Shown here: one piece after another, positions 1 through 8,600 of the stretch
Layout of the letters: every line of letters begins with the position of its first letter
How positions within the stretch are numbered: the first letter of the stretch is position 1
Assembly (NCBI GenBank): GCA_027488905.1
Contig: JAIYAT010000020.1
Coordinates: 372,490-436,489 of the forward strand
Direction: 5' to 3'
DNA from: Bacteroidota bacterium
GTDB lineage: Bacteria; Bacteroidota; Bacteroidia; UKL13-3
Length of the DNA stretch: 64,000 nucleotides
Position numbers and translations under genes: made by a program
Notes under the pieces: generated by a model
The model's database searches: none
What the model was told of the DNA's origin: nothing
Seen by the model: the letters and a program-made list of their open reading frames with translations, nothing else

Positions 1-14
1 GCTTTTTATAGTTA

Positions 15-49
15 AGGTTTTTAAGCATACAATAAAATTGCTTAAACCT
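15..49 (-). terminator. Hairpin at the 3' end of frr (weak terminator candidate)
   Basis: AGGTTT-tt-AAGC (15-26) pairs with GCTTAAACCT (40-49) around a 13-nt AT-rich loop, with a two-base bulge. It overlaps the frr stop codon. No clean T-run follows on the minus strand, so termination here is only a possibility. Confidence 0.3.
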
Positions 50-608
50 GCATCAAATCTGCTTCTTTAGCAGCGCACAACTCATCAATTTTCTTGATAT
101 AATTATCAGTAGTTTTTTGAACCTGAGCTTCTGCTGTTTTAGCATCATCCTCTGGAACACCATCTTTTTGTACTTTTTTAATGGCCTCGTTGGTGTCTTT
201 TCTGATATTTCTTACTTGAACTTTGGCACTTTCGGCCTCAGCTTTCACTTTTTTTACAATATCTTTTCTGCGCTCTTCTGTTAAAGGAGGCAAACTAATT
301 CTAATCATAAGTCCATCATTTGATGGTGCAAAACCCAGGTTAGAAATAATGATTCCCTTCTCAATAGCTTGAATCATATTTTTTTCCCAGGGCTGAATAG
401 CAATACTACGGGCATCGGGTGTATTGATGTTAGCAACCTGACTGATAGGCACTAACTGGCCATAATACTCTACTTTTACAACATCCAACATAGAAGGATG
501 TGCTTTTCCAGCTCTGATTTTTGTGAATTCATTTGCAGCATGGTCTACGGCTGCATCCATGCTTTTCTTTAATTGGTCAAACAAGGGTTGTAATCTAGGA
601 TCGCTCAT
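42..608 (-). CDS. frr: Ribosome recycling factor
   Basis: RRF splits the post-termination 70S ribosome together with EF-G in the cytoplasm. The protein reads as the full family, from the MSDPRLQPLF start to the C-terminal KKIDELCAAKEADLMQV helix, with the hinge segment LPPLTEERRKDIVKKVK and the RNIRKDTNEAIKK helix that follows it. I choose the ATG at 608, giving 188 aa. An in-frame upstream start at 635 would add nine residues (MRTPKKTSI) not typical of the family, whose usual length is about 185 aa. The gene is divergent from gltX across about 100 bp. Upstream on the minus strand lies TAATTTGC, a loose match to the Bacteroidota -7 box; there is no Shine-Dalgarno sequence. Identity is certain; the start is likely. 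Confidence 0.95.
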   Translation of the reverse strand: MSDPRLQPLFDQLKKSMDAAVDHAANEFTKIRAGKAHPSMLDVVKVEYYGQLVPISQVANINTPDARSIAIQPWEKNMIQAIEKGIIISNLGFAPSNDGLMIRISLPPLTEERRKDIVKKVKAEAESAKVQVRNIRKDTNEAIKKVQKDGVPEDDAKTAEAQVQKTTDNYIKKIDELCAAKEADLMQV

Positions 609-689
609 AATTGATGTCTTTTTGGGAGTTCGCAAATTACAAACCTGAACCTGAATTTATGAAATATTTTTTAGAACGAGCCTCATTTT

Positions 690-697
690 TATCTTTG
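690..697 (+). promoter_or_regulatory. Bacteroidota -7 promoter element of gltX
   Basis: TATCTTTG matches TAnnTTTG exactly and is followed by C, as is common. It ends 11 nt before the gltX ATG at 709, so the transcript would begin only a few bases before the start codon (near-leaderless). The -33 TTTG element is not obvious. Confidence 0.6.
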
Positions 698-708
698 CAG
701 CATAAATT

Positions 709-2268
709 ATGGATAGAAGAGTAAGAGTTAGGTTCGCACCTAGTCCAACTGGAGCACTGCATATTGGCGGCGTAAGGACGGCATTGTACAATTATTTGTT
801 TGCAAAAAAACATGGAGGTGATTTTCTTCTCCGCATCGAAGACACCGACCAAACGCGCTTTGTGCCAGGTGCTGAAGCCTATATTATTGAGTCTTTAAAA
901 TGGCTAGGCATCGAACCGGTTGAAGGCGTTGGTTTTGGTTCAGATGCTTCAGGTGGGCCGCATACGCCTTACCGCCAAAGTGAGCGTAAACCTATGTATA
1001 GGCAATATGCTATGCAATTGATGGAAGCCGGACATGCATATTACGCATTTGACACGGCAGAGGAACTAGACGGTATGCGCGAGCGTCTGAAGGCTAGCAA
1101 TGTAGACGCAAAATACGATGCCATTACAAGGTCTACCATGAAAAACTCATTGACCTTATCGGAAGATGAAGTGCAAAAACGCTTAGAAAGTGGCGACCCA
1201 TATGTGGTTCGGTTCAAACTGCCAAGAAAAGAAGAAGTAAAATTTCATGATGAAATACGCGGCTGGGTAAGCTTTAATACTGGTCAGTTAGATGATAAAG
1301 TATTATTTAAAAGTGACGGAATGCCGACGTATCATTTGGCCAATGTGGTAGATGATTATTTAATGGAAATCTCCCATGTGATTAGAGGTGAAGAGTGGTT
1401 ACCTTCGGCGCCTTTGCATGTACTTTTATACAGGGCTTTTGGTTGGGAAGACAAAATGCCAAAATTTGCGCATTTGCCTTTATTATTAAAACCAGAAGGT
1501 AATGGAAAGCTTAGCAAAAGAGATGGCGATCGTCTAGGATTTCCAGTATTTCCATTAAATTGGGTTGACCCAAGCACGGGTGAAATGAGCTCCGGATACA
1601 GGGAGGCAGGCTATTTACCAGATGCAGTGGTTAACTTGTTGGCCATGTTAGGCTGGAATCCAGGAAGCAATCAAGAGATATTTACTATAGAGGAGCTGAT
1701 TGCTGCATTTTCATTAGAAAGGGTAAGTAAATCGGGTGCAAAATTCGACCAAAACAAAGCCAAGTGGTATAACCAACAATACCTTAGAAAATTAGACGAT
1801 AGCGCTTTGTTGCCTTTTCTTTTGAAGAGTTTAGAAGCAAACGGATTGAACACTAATTTTTCGGAGGCATATAGTTTAATGGTTTGCAGTTTGGTAAAGG
1901 AGAAAATGAGTTTTACCAAAGAGATTTGGGACATCAGCAGATATTTCTTTTTAGACCCTTCGGAATATGATTTGGCGGTTATACAAAAAAGATGGAATGA
2001 AAAAATTCCAGCCTTGTTAAAAGACATTCAAACTGGCCTAGCGTCTGAAGAATTGCTAGATGCACAATCAATTGAAAGAATTTATAATGAATGTTTGACC
2101 CAAAACGGAATTTTAGGAAAAGACTTTTTGCAATTATTTAGAGTATGTTTGACAGGTGTAGCAGGTGGTCCTCCTTTATTTGAAATTGCCGCTTTGATAG
2201 GAAGGGAAGCCTTAGAAAGAAGAATTGAACATGCGATACAAGAATTTGAAAATTTACATAAACAATAA
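709..2268 (+). CDS. gltX: Glutamyl-tRNA synthetase
   Basis: Class I aminoacyl-tRNA synthetase that charges tRNA-Glu (and possibly tRNA-Gln; the window does not show whether an amidotransferase exists). The HIGH-type signature is HIGG at residues 18-21 after RFAPSPTGALH, and the KMSKS-type loop is KLSKR at 267-271 followed by DGDRLG. The C-terminal anticodon-binding domain ends in IGREALERRIEHAIQEFE. At 519 aa it is slightly longer than E. coli GltX, as is usual in Bacteroidota. The ATG at 709 sits just behind a good TATCTTTG promoter box. Four bases after its stop a lipoprotein gene begins, so gltX heads a three-gene run. Confidence 0.97.
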   Translation: MDRRVRVRFAPSPTGALHIGGVRTALYNYLFAKKHGGDFLLRIEDTDQTRFVPGAEAYIIESLKWLGIEPVEGVGFGSDASGGPHTPYRQSERKPMYRQYAMQLMEAGHAYYAFDTAEELDGMRERLKASNVDAKYDAITRSTMKNSLTLSEDEVQKRLESGDPYVVRFKLPRKEEVKFHDEIRGWVSFNTGQLDDKVLFKSDGMPTYHLANVVDDYLMEISHVIRGEEWLPSAPLHVLLYRAFGWEDKMPKFAHLPLLLKPEGNGKLSKRDGDRLGFPVFPLNWVDPSTGEMSSGYREAGYLPDAVVNLLAMLGWNPGSNQEIFTIEELIAAFSLERVSKSGAKFDQNKAKWYNQQYLRKLDDSALLPFLLKSLEANGLNTNFSEAYSLMVCSLVKEKMSFTKEIWDISRYFFLDPSEYDLAVIQKRWNEKIPALLKDIQTGLASEELLDAQSIERIYNECLTQNGILGKDFLQLFRVCLTGVAGGPPLFEIAALIGREALERRIEHAIQEFENLHKQ

Positions 2269-2272
2269 AACA

Positions 2273-2920
2273 ATGAAATTATTAAAACTTAGTTACCTTC
2301 TTGTTGTAATAGTATTTTTAGGAAGTTGCCAATTGGCCAAATTTGACAGGGTACCAGGAGAAGAATTGGTTAATATTCCGGTTGAGTTTCATGGAAGATT
2401 TGCCATGGCCCCAATGGATAATAAAGGCATTTTGGGCAGTGATAGTATTTACTTGGTAATAGAAAGTAATGTAATTCAAGTTATTTCCAAATCCATCAAT
2501 TTCACAAAGATTCACAACCAAGATTTTAAAACTTCCAAGTTTAGAGGGAAAATTCTTTTTGCTTTAAATGATCCAACCATTCCTAGTCTTTGGAATCTTT
2601 TTATCCTAGAAAATCAGAAGAGCCATATTAGAATCTATCCTTTATTGGATAAGAGAACAAATATGGAAGAAGCAGGTAAAATAGGAAATTACATGCCACA
2701 ACAAATGCTCAATATAACATCTGATCCTATTCCGCCACCACAATACCCTATGTCAGAAGCTGGCGCGGCACCAATTGCTAGTCCAAACCAAGGTTTACCT
2801 TCCAGAGTATTCTTTTTCACGATGATGGAAGACCAATTTGAACAGTACACTACCAATGAAATTATTGGCAAGGAATATTATCAGTTCAATAAGATTGAAG
2901 TTAAAGCCAAGAAAAAATAA
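2273..2920 (+). CDS. Hypothetical lipoprotein
   Basis: I do not recognise the family. The protein of 215 aa begins with a lipoprotein signal peptide, [19 protein letters not shown], with lipobox Leu16-Gly-Ser-Cys19, so the mature protein should be lipid-anchored in the outer or inner membrane. The body is a soluble, beta-rich sequence, with a Pro-rich stretch around PIPPPQYP, and ends in a lysine-rich tail. I start it at the ATG at 2273, four bases after gltX; an in-frame start at 2225 would lie inside gltX and spoil the signal peptide. Its stop is two bases before the next ATG, so it is cotranscribed with gltX and the B12-binding gene. Function unknown. Confidence 0.8.
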   Translation: MKLLKLSYLLVVIVFLGSCQLAKFDRVPGEELVNIPVEFHGRFAMAPMDNKGILGSDSIYLVIESNVIQVISKSINFTKIHNQDFKTSKFRGKILFALNDPTIPSLWNLFILENQKSHIRIYPLLDKRTNMEEAGKIGNYMPQQMLNITSDPIPPPQYPMSEAGAAPIASPNQGLPSRVFFFTMMEDQFEQYTTNEIIGKEYYQFNKIEVKAKKK

Positions 2921-2922
2921 GC

Positions 2923-3330
2923 ATGAACAGACCCATAAGAGTTTTGGTAGCAAAAATTGGCCTCGACGGGCATGACAGAGGTGCAAAGGTAATTGCAACA
3001 GCTTTAAGAGACGCCGGTATGGAAGTAATTTACACTGGTTTAAGGCAAACACCTGAAATGGTTGTTCAGGCTGCTATTCAAGAAGATGTTGATGTAATTG
3101 GCGTAAGTATATTATCTGGTGCACATTTAAGTGTATTTAAGCGTTTGAATGAGCTTTTGGTTCAAAACGATATAAAAGATGTACTGATAACTGGAGGTGG
3201 AATCATTCCTGAGGAAGACATAAATGAGTTAAACAGCATTGGTGTGGGTAAATTGTTTACACCAGGCACCAATACAAGTGAAATTGCTGATTATATTAAA
3301 GATTGGGTAACCAAAAACAGAAACTTTTAA
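2923..3330 (+). CDS. Stand-alone cobalamin (B12)-binding protein, small mutase-subunit type
   Basis: A 135-aa protein consisting only of the Rossmann-like B12-binding domain found at the C-terminus of methylmalonyl-CoA mutase. The DxHxxG cobalt-ligating motif is present in [11 protein letters not shown], followed by the GVSILSGAH and [10 protein letters not shown] segments that surround the nucleotide tail of B12. Family members act as the separate small subunit of acyl-CoA mutases of the isobutyryl-CoA or 2-hydroxyisobutyryl-CoA type, or as uncharacterised homologues. No large catalytic subunit lies in this window. It is the third gene of the gltX run (2-bp gap) and is followed about 100 bp later by enoyl-CoA hydratase and aldehyde dehydrogenase genes, which fits short-chain acyl-CoA metabolism. 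The domain is clear; the partner and substrate are unknown. Confidence 0.88.
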   Translation: MNRPIRVLVAKIGLDGHDRGAKVIATALRDAGMEVIYTGLRQTPEMVVQAAIQEDVDVIGVSILSGAHLSVFKRLNELLVQNDIKDVLITGGGIIPEEDINELNSIGVGKLFTPGTNTSEIADYIKDWVTKNRNF

Positions 3331-3433
3331 GGTTTTAATGGGTTAATTTAAAATTAACCTAACAAGTGTTTTTATTTATTTGAATTTAGAAGTAACCTTG
3401 CACAGCAAAAAAAGACTAATGACAGCAACTGCT

Positions 3434-4210
3434 ATGTATCAAACAATTATTACAGAGTCGAAAGACCAAATCTTTTACATTACCATCAATAGAGAGGATA
3501 AATTGAATGCCCTTAATATTCAAACCCTTTCAGACATTAAAAATGCGGTATTAAGCATTTATGATGATTCAACTATTAGAGGAGTAATTCTCACCGGAAA
3601 AGGCACCAAGGCATTTGCTGCTGGAGCAGATATTGCTGAGTTTGCTAACTTCACCGTAGAAGAAGGAACAAAAATGAGTGAGGAAGGTCATGGCGTTTTA
3701 AGAGCTATTGATCATTGCCCAAAACCTGTTATTGCGGCCATCAATGGATTTGCATTAGGAGGAGGAAACGAGTTAGCAATGTCTTGCCATATCAGAATTT
3801 GCTCTGAAAGAGCACGTTTTGGACAACCAGAAGTGAATTTAGGTATTACCCCAGGTTATGCTGGAACCCAAAGGTTAGCCCAGTTAATTGGCAAAGGAAG
3901 AGCCTTAGAGTTTTTGATGACTGGCGACATGATGGATGCCCAAACTGCTTTGAACTATGGGTTGGTAAACTATGTTGTTCCTCAAGAGCAATTGATAAGC
4001 AAGGCAGAAGAAATCTTAAACAAGATAAAAACAAAGGCTCCAATGGCTATTGCTTCAGTGATTCGTTGTGTGAACGCTTACTACGAAAAACGTGCAGATG
4101 GAAATGATGTGGAAATCAATGAATTTGGTAATTTCTTTGGCAGTGAAGACTTTATAGAAGGAACAAAAGCCTTTTTAGAGAAGCGTCCAGCCAATTTTAA
4201 AGGAAATTAG
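3434..4210 (+). CDS. Enoyl-CoA hydratase/isomerase (crotonase) family protein
   Basis: Hydrates trans-2-enoyl-CoA to 3-hydroxyacyl-CoA in fatty-acid or amino-acid breakdown. From the ATG at 3434 the protein is 258 aa, the normal family length. Oxyanion-hole segments are AFAAGADIAEF and NGFALGGGNELAM, and both catalytic glutamates of true hydratases are present: Glu113 in GGGNELA and Glu133 in GQPEVNLG. Alternative starts are ATG 3419 (five extra residues) and an in-frame TTG at 3380. The TTG is unlikely because TAACCTTG (3394-3401), a one-mismatch -7 promoter box, lies downstream of it. The aldehyde dehydrogenase gene begins four bases after the stop, so the two form an operon. Confidence 0.9.
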   Translation: MYQTIITESKDQIFYITINREDKLNALNIQTLSDIKNAVLSIYDDSTIRGVILTGKGTKAFAAGADIAEFANFTVEEGTKMSEEGHGVLRAIDHCPKPVIAAINGFALGGGNELAMSCHIRICSERARFGQPEVNLGITPGYAGTQRLAQLIGKGRALEFLMTGDMMDAQTALNYGLVNYVVPQEQLISKAEEILNKIKTKAPMAIASVIRCVNAYYEKRADGNDVEINEFGNFFGSEDFIEGTKAFLEKRPANFKGN

Positions 4211-4214
4211 TTAA

Positions 4215-5585
4215 ATGCAATTTGAATCACACAATCCATATACAGAAACGGTTTTAAGTTCGTATCCATTTGAAGATTCTAAAAGCATAATACAAAAACT
4301 TGAGCGCGCACAAGATGCGTTTTATACTTGGAAAAAGAGTAGCTTCGAAGCACGAGCTACTCTTTTTTTGCTTTTAAAAGATCTATTAGAACAACATGCA
4401 GAGCGCCTAGGAAAATTGGCAGCAGAAGAAATGGGTAAACTGGCTACTCATGCCAGTGCAGAGGTGTTAAAATCTGCCAGCTTATGTAGTTATTATGCAG
4501 CAAGTGCACAACAAAGCTTAACCCCTAGCATTGAAAAAGCAGATGACCAAATTGAGGTCCAAATTTCTTTTGAACCACTTGGTGTAATCTTAGGTATTTT
4601 TCCTTGGAACTTCCCTTATTGGCAAATTCTAAGAAGCGCCTTACCAACGGTTATGAGTGGCAATGTAATGTTGGTGAAACCAGCGCCCAACGTGCCTAGA
4701 TGCAGTTTAGCTTTACAAGAACTTATTGAGGAAGCGGGTTTTCCAAAAGGGGTTATCCAAACTGTTTTTGCCAGCAATGAACAGGTGGGGGAATTGCTAA
4801 AAAACACAAGTATAAAAGCAGTTTCTTTAACTGGTAGTGAGCGAGCTGGAAGTATGGTTGCAGCTATGGCTGCCTCACAAATTAAGCCGTCGGTACTGGA
4901 GTTAGGCGGTTCAGACCCACTTATTATTTTGGATGACGCACCTTTAGAAGAAATCATAGACCAAGTAGTTTTCTCGAGGTTTCAAAATAATGGACAAAGT
5001 TGCGTTGCTGCTAAACGCTTTTTGGTTCAAACCGAACTAAAAGAAAAGTTTGAGCAATTATTAATAGAAAAAGTAAGAGCCTTAAAATTAGGCAACCCTT
5101 TAGAAAAAGGCGTAGACATTGGTCCGTTGGCTAGAAAAGATTTAAAAGAATTATTGACCCAACAAGTAGAAAATAGCCTTGCCTCAGGAGCAAATATTTT
5201 GTATCAACAAAATCAGATACCTGAAAAAGGTTGGTTCTTCCCTCCTACTGTTTTAATAAATGTACCCAAGGAAAGTGTGGCATATGAGGAGGAATTATTT
5301 GGACCAGTGGTGAGCGTGTTCTATTTTAAAAATGATACAGAAGCAATTTCAATTGCCAATGATACAAGATTTGGTTTAGGTGCCAGCATTTACAGTAAAA
5401 ATCTAATGCGTGCAAAAGCCATGGCAGCAGAAATAGAGAGTGGCATGGTTTATATCAATACCATTGTTAAAAGCGATGTGCGTTATCCATTTGGCGGCAT
5501 AAAGGCTAGCGGTTATGGCAGAGAACTAGGGCCACAAGGATTAAAAGCATTTACACAAACCAAGACGATTTGGATTAAAAAATAA
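4215..5585 (+). CDS. Aldehyde dehydrogenase, succinate-semialdehyde dehydrogenase-like
   Basis: NAD(P)-dependent oxidation of an aldehyde to a carboxylate. The sequence has all catalytic residues of the superfamily: Asn132 in FPWNFPYW, Glu229 in VLELGGSDP and the nucleophile Cys263 in NNGQSCVAAKR. The C-terminal motif FGGIKASGYGRELGPQG is also present. The length of 456 aa and overall pattern match the short E. coli Sad/YneI type, which oxidises succinate semialdehyde, but substrate cannot be read from sequence alone. Cotranscribed with the preceding crotonase gene (4-bp gap). Its codon 270 region carries one exact copy of the GGTTCAAACC element (5024-5033). A strong terminator follows. Confidence 0.9.
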   Translation: MQFESHNPYTETVLSSYPFEDSKSIIQKLERAQDAFYTWKKSSFEARATLFLLLKDLLEQHAERLGKLAAEEMGKLATHASAEVLKSASLCSYYAASAQQSLTPSIEKADDQIEVQISFEPLGVILGIFPWNFPYWQILRSALPTVMSGNVMLVKPAPNVPRCSLALQELIEEAGFPKGVIQTVFASNEQVGELLKNTSIKAVSLTGSERAGSMVAAMAASQIKPSVLELGGSDPLIILDDAPLEEIIDQVVFSRFQNNGQSCVAAKRFLVQTELKEKFEQLLIEKVRALKLGNPLEKGVDIGPLARKDLKELLTQQVENSLASGANILYQQNQIPEKGWFFPPTVLINVPKESVAYEEELFGPVVSVFYFKNDTEAISIANDTRFGLGASIYSKNLMRAKAMAAEIESGMVYINTIVKSDVRYPFGGIKASGYGRELGPQGLKAFTQTKTIWIKK

Positions 5586-5602
5586 CTTTAAAAAGCTACA
5601 AT

Positions 5603-5638
5603 AAAAAAGGGGCTGCTCGAAAGAGCAGCCCCTTTTTT
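5603..5638. terminator. Bidirectional rho-independent terminator
   Basis: A perfect 16-bp inverted repeat: six A, GGGGCTGCTC, a GAAA tetraloop (5619-5622), GAGCAGCCCC and six T. The A-run on one side and the T-run on the other make it work on both strands. It sits exactly between the convergent aldehyde dehydrogenase gene and the giant T9SS gene. Confidence 0.93.
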
Positions 5639-5655
5639 ATTGTAAGAACTCCAGT

Positions 5656-8600
5656 CTATTTTATGCTAATAACCTTTTGAATGGCTTTGAATTGGCCTTG
5701 TTCAATTTGCAAGAAATAAACACCAGAAATTGCATTAGCAGTTTCTGTAAAATCTATCAAGTTTGTACCTGAAATTACTTCTGAAGTTTTGCTAGCAATG
5801 ATTTTACCTGTGATATCTATCAAGGTAAGTTTTGCTGTGCCAGATTCAGGTGAATTAACTTCAACTGAGAATTGCTCGGTAAACGGATTAGGGAATACCT
5901 TGCTAGTAAATTCTTCAATAGCAAACATATTTACATTTACAATTGGAGAATAGTTAAATGTTCCGTTAAAATCTACTTGTTTCAATCTGTAGTAAAGTGA
6001 CGTATTAAGGCGCATAGCATCCCTGTCTAGTGATACATAGCGCAATTGGCGCGCAGAGTTTCCAGCACCCTTCACAAATCCAATATACTCAAAATCCACT
6101 CCATTTGTTGAACGTTCAATTTCGAAACCTTTGTTATTGGATTCAGATGCAGTTAACCAAGTTAGTTCAACATCATTTTCCCTAGCACGGGCAGCAAAAT
6201 AAGTGAGTTGCACTGGTAATGGAGCCGTAATATCTGTTCCTGTAAACACTCCCATTGCAGTATTTTGTGCTACATTAGCAATGGTTTTAGCACTCACATT
6301 CACTACCGAATTCGAATCTAAACTCCAAGTAGTTGCAACTCGTGAAGCAAGTTTTAAGTTATTTTCAGAGGTTACACTTCCCAATAAAGCTAGATCGTAA
6401 TTCATGGTAACACGGTAGTTATAACCCGCGCCACCTGTGGCATTTAAGTTAAGGTAAGCATTTAAGAATCGGGTTGAACCAAACGTTGCTGGTGGGTTTA
6501 CACCAGAGTAGTAAGCTCCATTTATGCTTGATGGCACCGAACCAATGCTACCCCAATTAATGGTGGCAATAGTTCTTGAAGCAAAAGTTAAGGTACTTAA
6601 ACCATTCAAAGATGGTGAACCAGATAAAGTTAAAGCTGGAGGAGTGGTAGTGGTATTAAACTCATGCGCGCCTATGTCAATACCAAAACCTAAAGTTGTG
6701 CCCCTGCTATTTCCAACAAAATCTGTGTTTAAGCTATTGATTTTTGCTCCTGCTATTCCTTTTCCATTTAAGTACCAACTCAATGGCGAATTAACAGCAA
6801 CATTTAAATTACCATTTGCAACATCTACAAAAAGAGCAGTTGGATTTACTACAGCAGAAGCTTCACTCCAAGAATTACCATCATTAAAGGTAGTAGTTCT
6901 CCATTCAGTGATATTTCTATCAGCATTACCCCATAAGCCAACAGTAGCAGGATTTGAAGTTTCTAAGAAGTTATAATTAGCTTCTAACCATCCTGAACCA
7001 CTTGTAGTTCCTAATACTTCATTGGCAATGGCATAATTTCTGCCATTTACACCAGTTCTTGAATTGATAAAGGCATTGTTAATTGCTCTCACACCAGAAG
7101 TACTTTCAATAGTTGTGTTGCTACCGCGGTGAAAAGCATAAGTAGGAATATTACCAGTGGCAGCGCCCGAAATTAGAACAGTATTGTTAAAATAATTGGC
7201 ATCATATCCTGCATTGATTTGCCACAAACCGTTATATTGAACATTATTGGTTTGGCCATTTCCAAGAGAAATTTGATTGTTAATTACTTCTACACTATTG
7301 GTAACAGAAGTAATGATAATTCCATTTGCCGTTGCCATAGGATTTAATGCATTCGAGGTGCTTAAATTCCTGATATCGTAAATTCTGTTTCCACGCACTA
7401 CGCCATTGTTTACACTTTGCAATTGGATGGCTGCCGCGTTAGTTGTAAGATTACCATTATTAGAAGATTCAATACCATAAATTAGGTTATTGTTTACCTG
7501 TGCACCTGGAATAGTGCTTGCAGCTATGGTAATACCAAATACACCCATTGTGGTTGGTGTTAAGGTTGTATTTGAAGAGGCTGAGCTTAGATTAAAAATT
7601 GTATTATTAGATACATTGGCGGCGGTAGTACCAGTTACCAAAATACCACCTAAACTAATATTGGTTTGTTGTCCGATACAGGCAATATTGGCAATGGTAT
7701 TATTGGTAATTTGTGTAGAAGGATCTAAGTTGGCTGTGGTTTGAACCCAAATTCCTCTCACATTTGAATTAGAATTGTGGACAATACTGTTTGGAATGGT
7801 AACGCTACCAATAATATTGTTATTAATATTAGCAATACCTCCTGATATAAATAAACCAATAAATTGAGTGCTACCACCGGCACTGTTTACAGTAATTCCA
7901 GCCATGCGGTTTCCGCTAATAAGCATTGGAGAGGCAACTGTTGCATTAACAGTAATACCATTATGGTTAGTTGGAGGATTTAACTCAACACCTCCTGCTA
8001 CTAATGAATCACCAATCATATTATTGGTAATATTTACCCTACCCGAGGTAACAATAATTCCATTCCATTGATTACCCACAGCCGTTTGAGTGAATTTCAT
8101 GTTTTTAATGGTATTGCCATTAATAGAAGAAAGCTGTGCAGTGCCTATGGCAATTTGAATTTGGTTCCATGCCGCCTGCACGTTACTTGTCCATGCATTA
8201 CCAGAAGCGTTTGCAGCATTTCCACCAATTACATTATTACTAATCATGTGTCCACTTGAAAGCAAACCACCATTGAATCTAATTGATAGTGGGTTAGCTG
8301 TAACCAAAGGCAAGTTATAGAAGAAACTATTTCCATCCACAACCCATCCATTTCCCGAACCTGCGTCTACATTTAGGTAGGCTACAGATGCGTTAGAAAG
8401 TTGGTTATTGGTAATAACGTTTTCTGCATTTAAGGTTAAACCAGCATGCACGCTATTGATTAAGGTTGCAGGCACACCCGTTGGGAAGTTTACAGAAGCA
8501 TCATTTTTAAGGATACAATTATTAATGGTATCTTGGTTATTGCCTTGGGTAGAAATACTACCCGCAAAAGAAACCAAACCACTATTCACAACATTGAATG

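Noticed and set aside
3380-3433. Upstream TTG start for the crotonase
   Set aside because: It lies upstream of a likely -7 box (3394-3401) and adds 18 residues not found at the start of the family.
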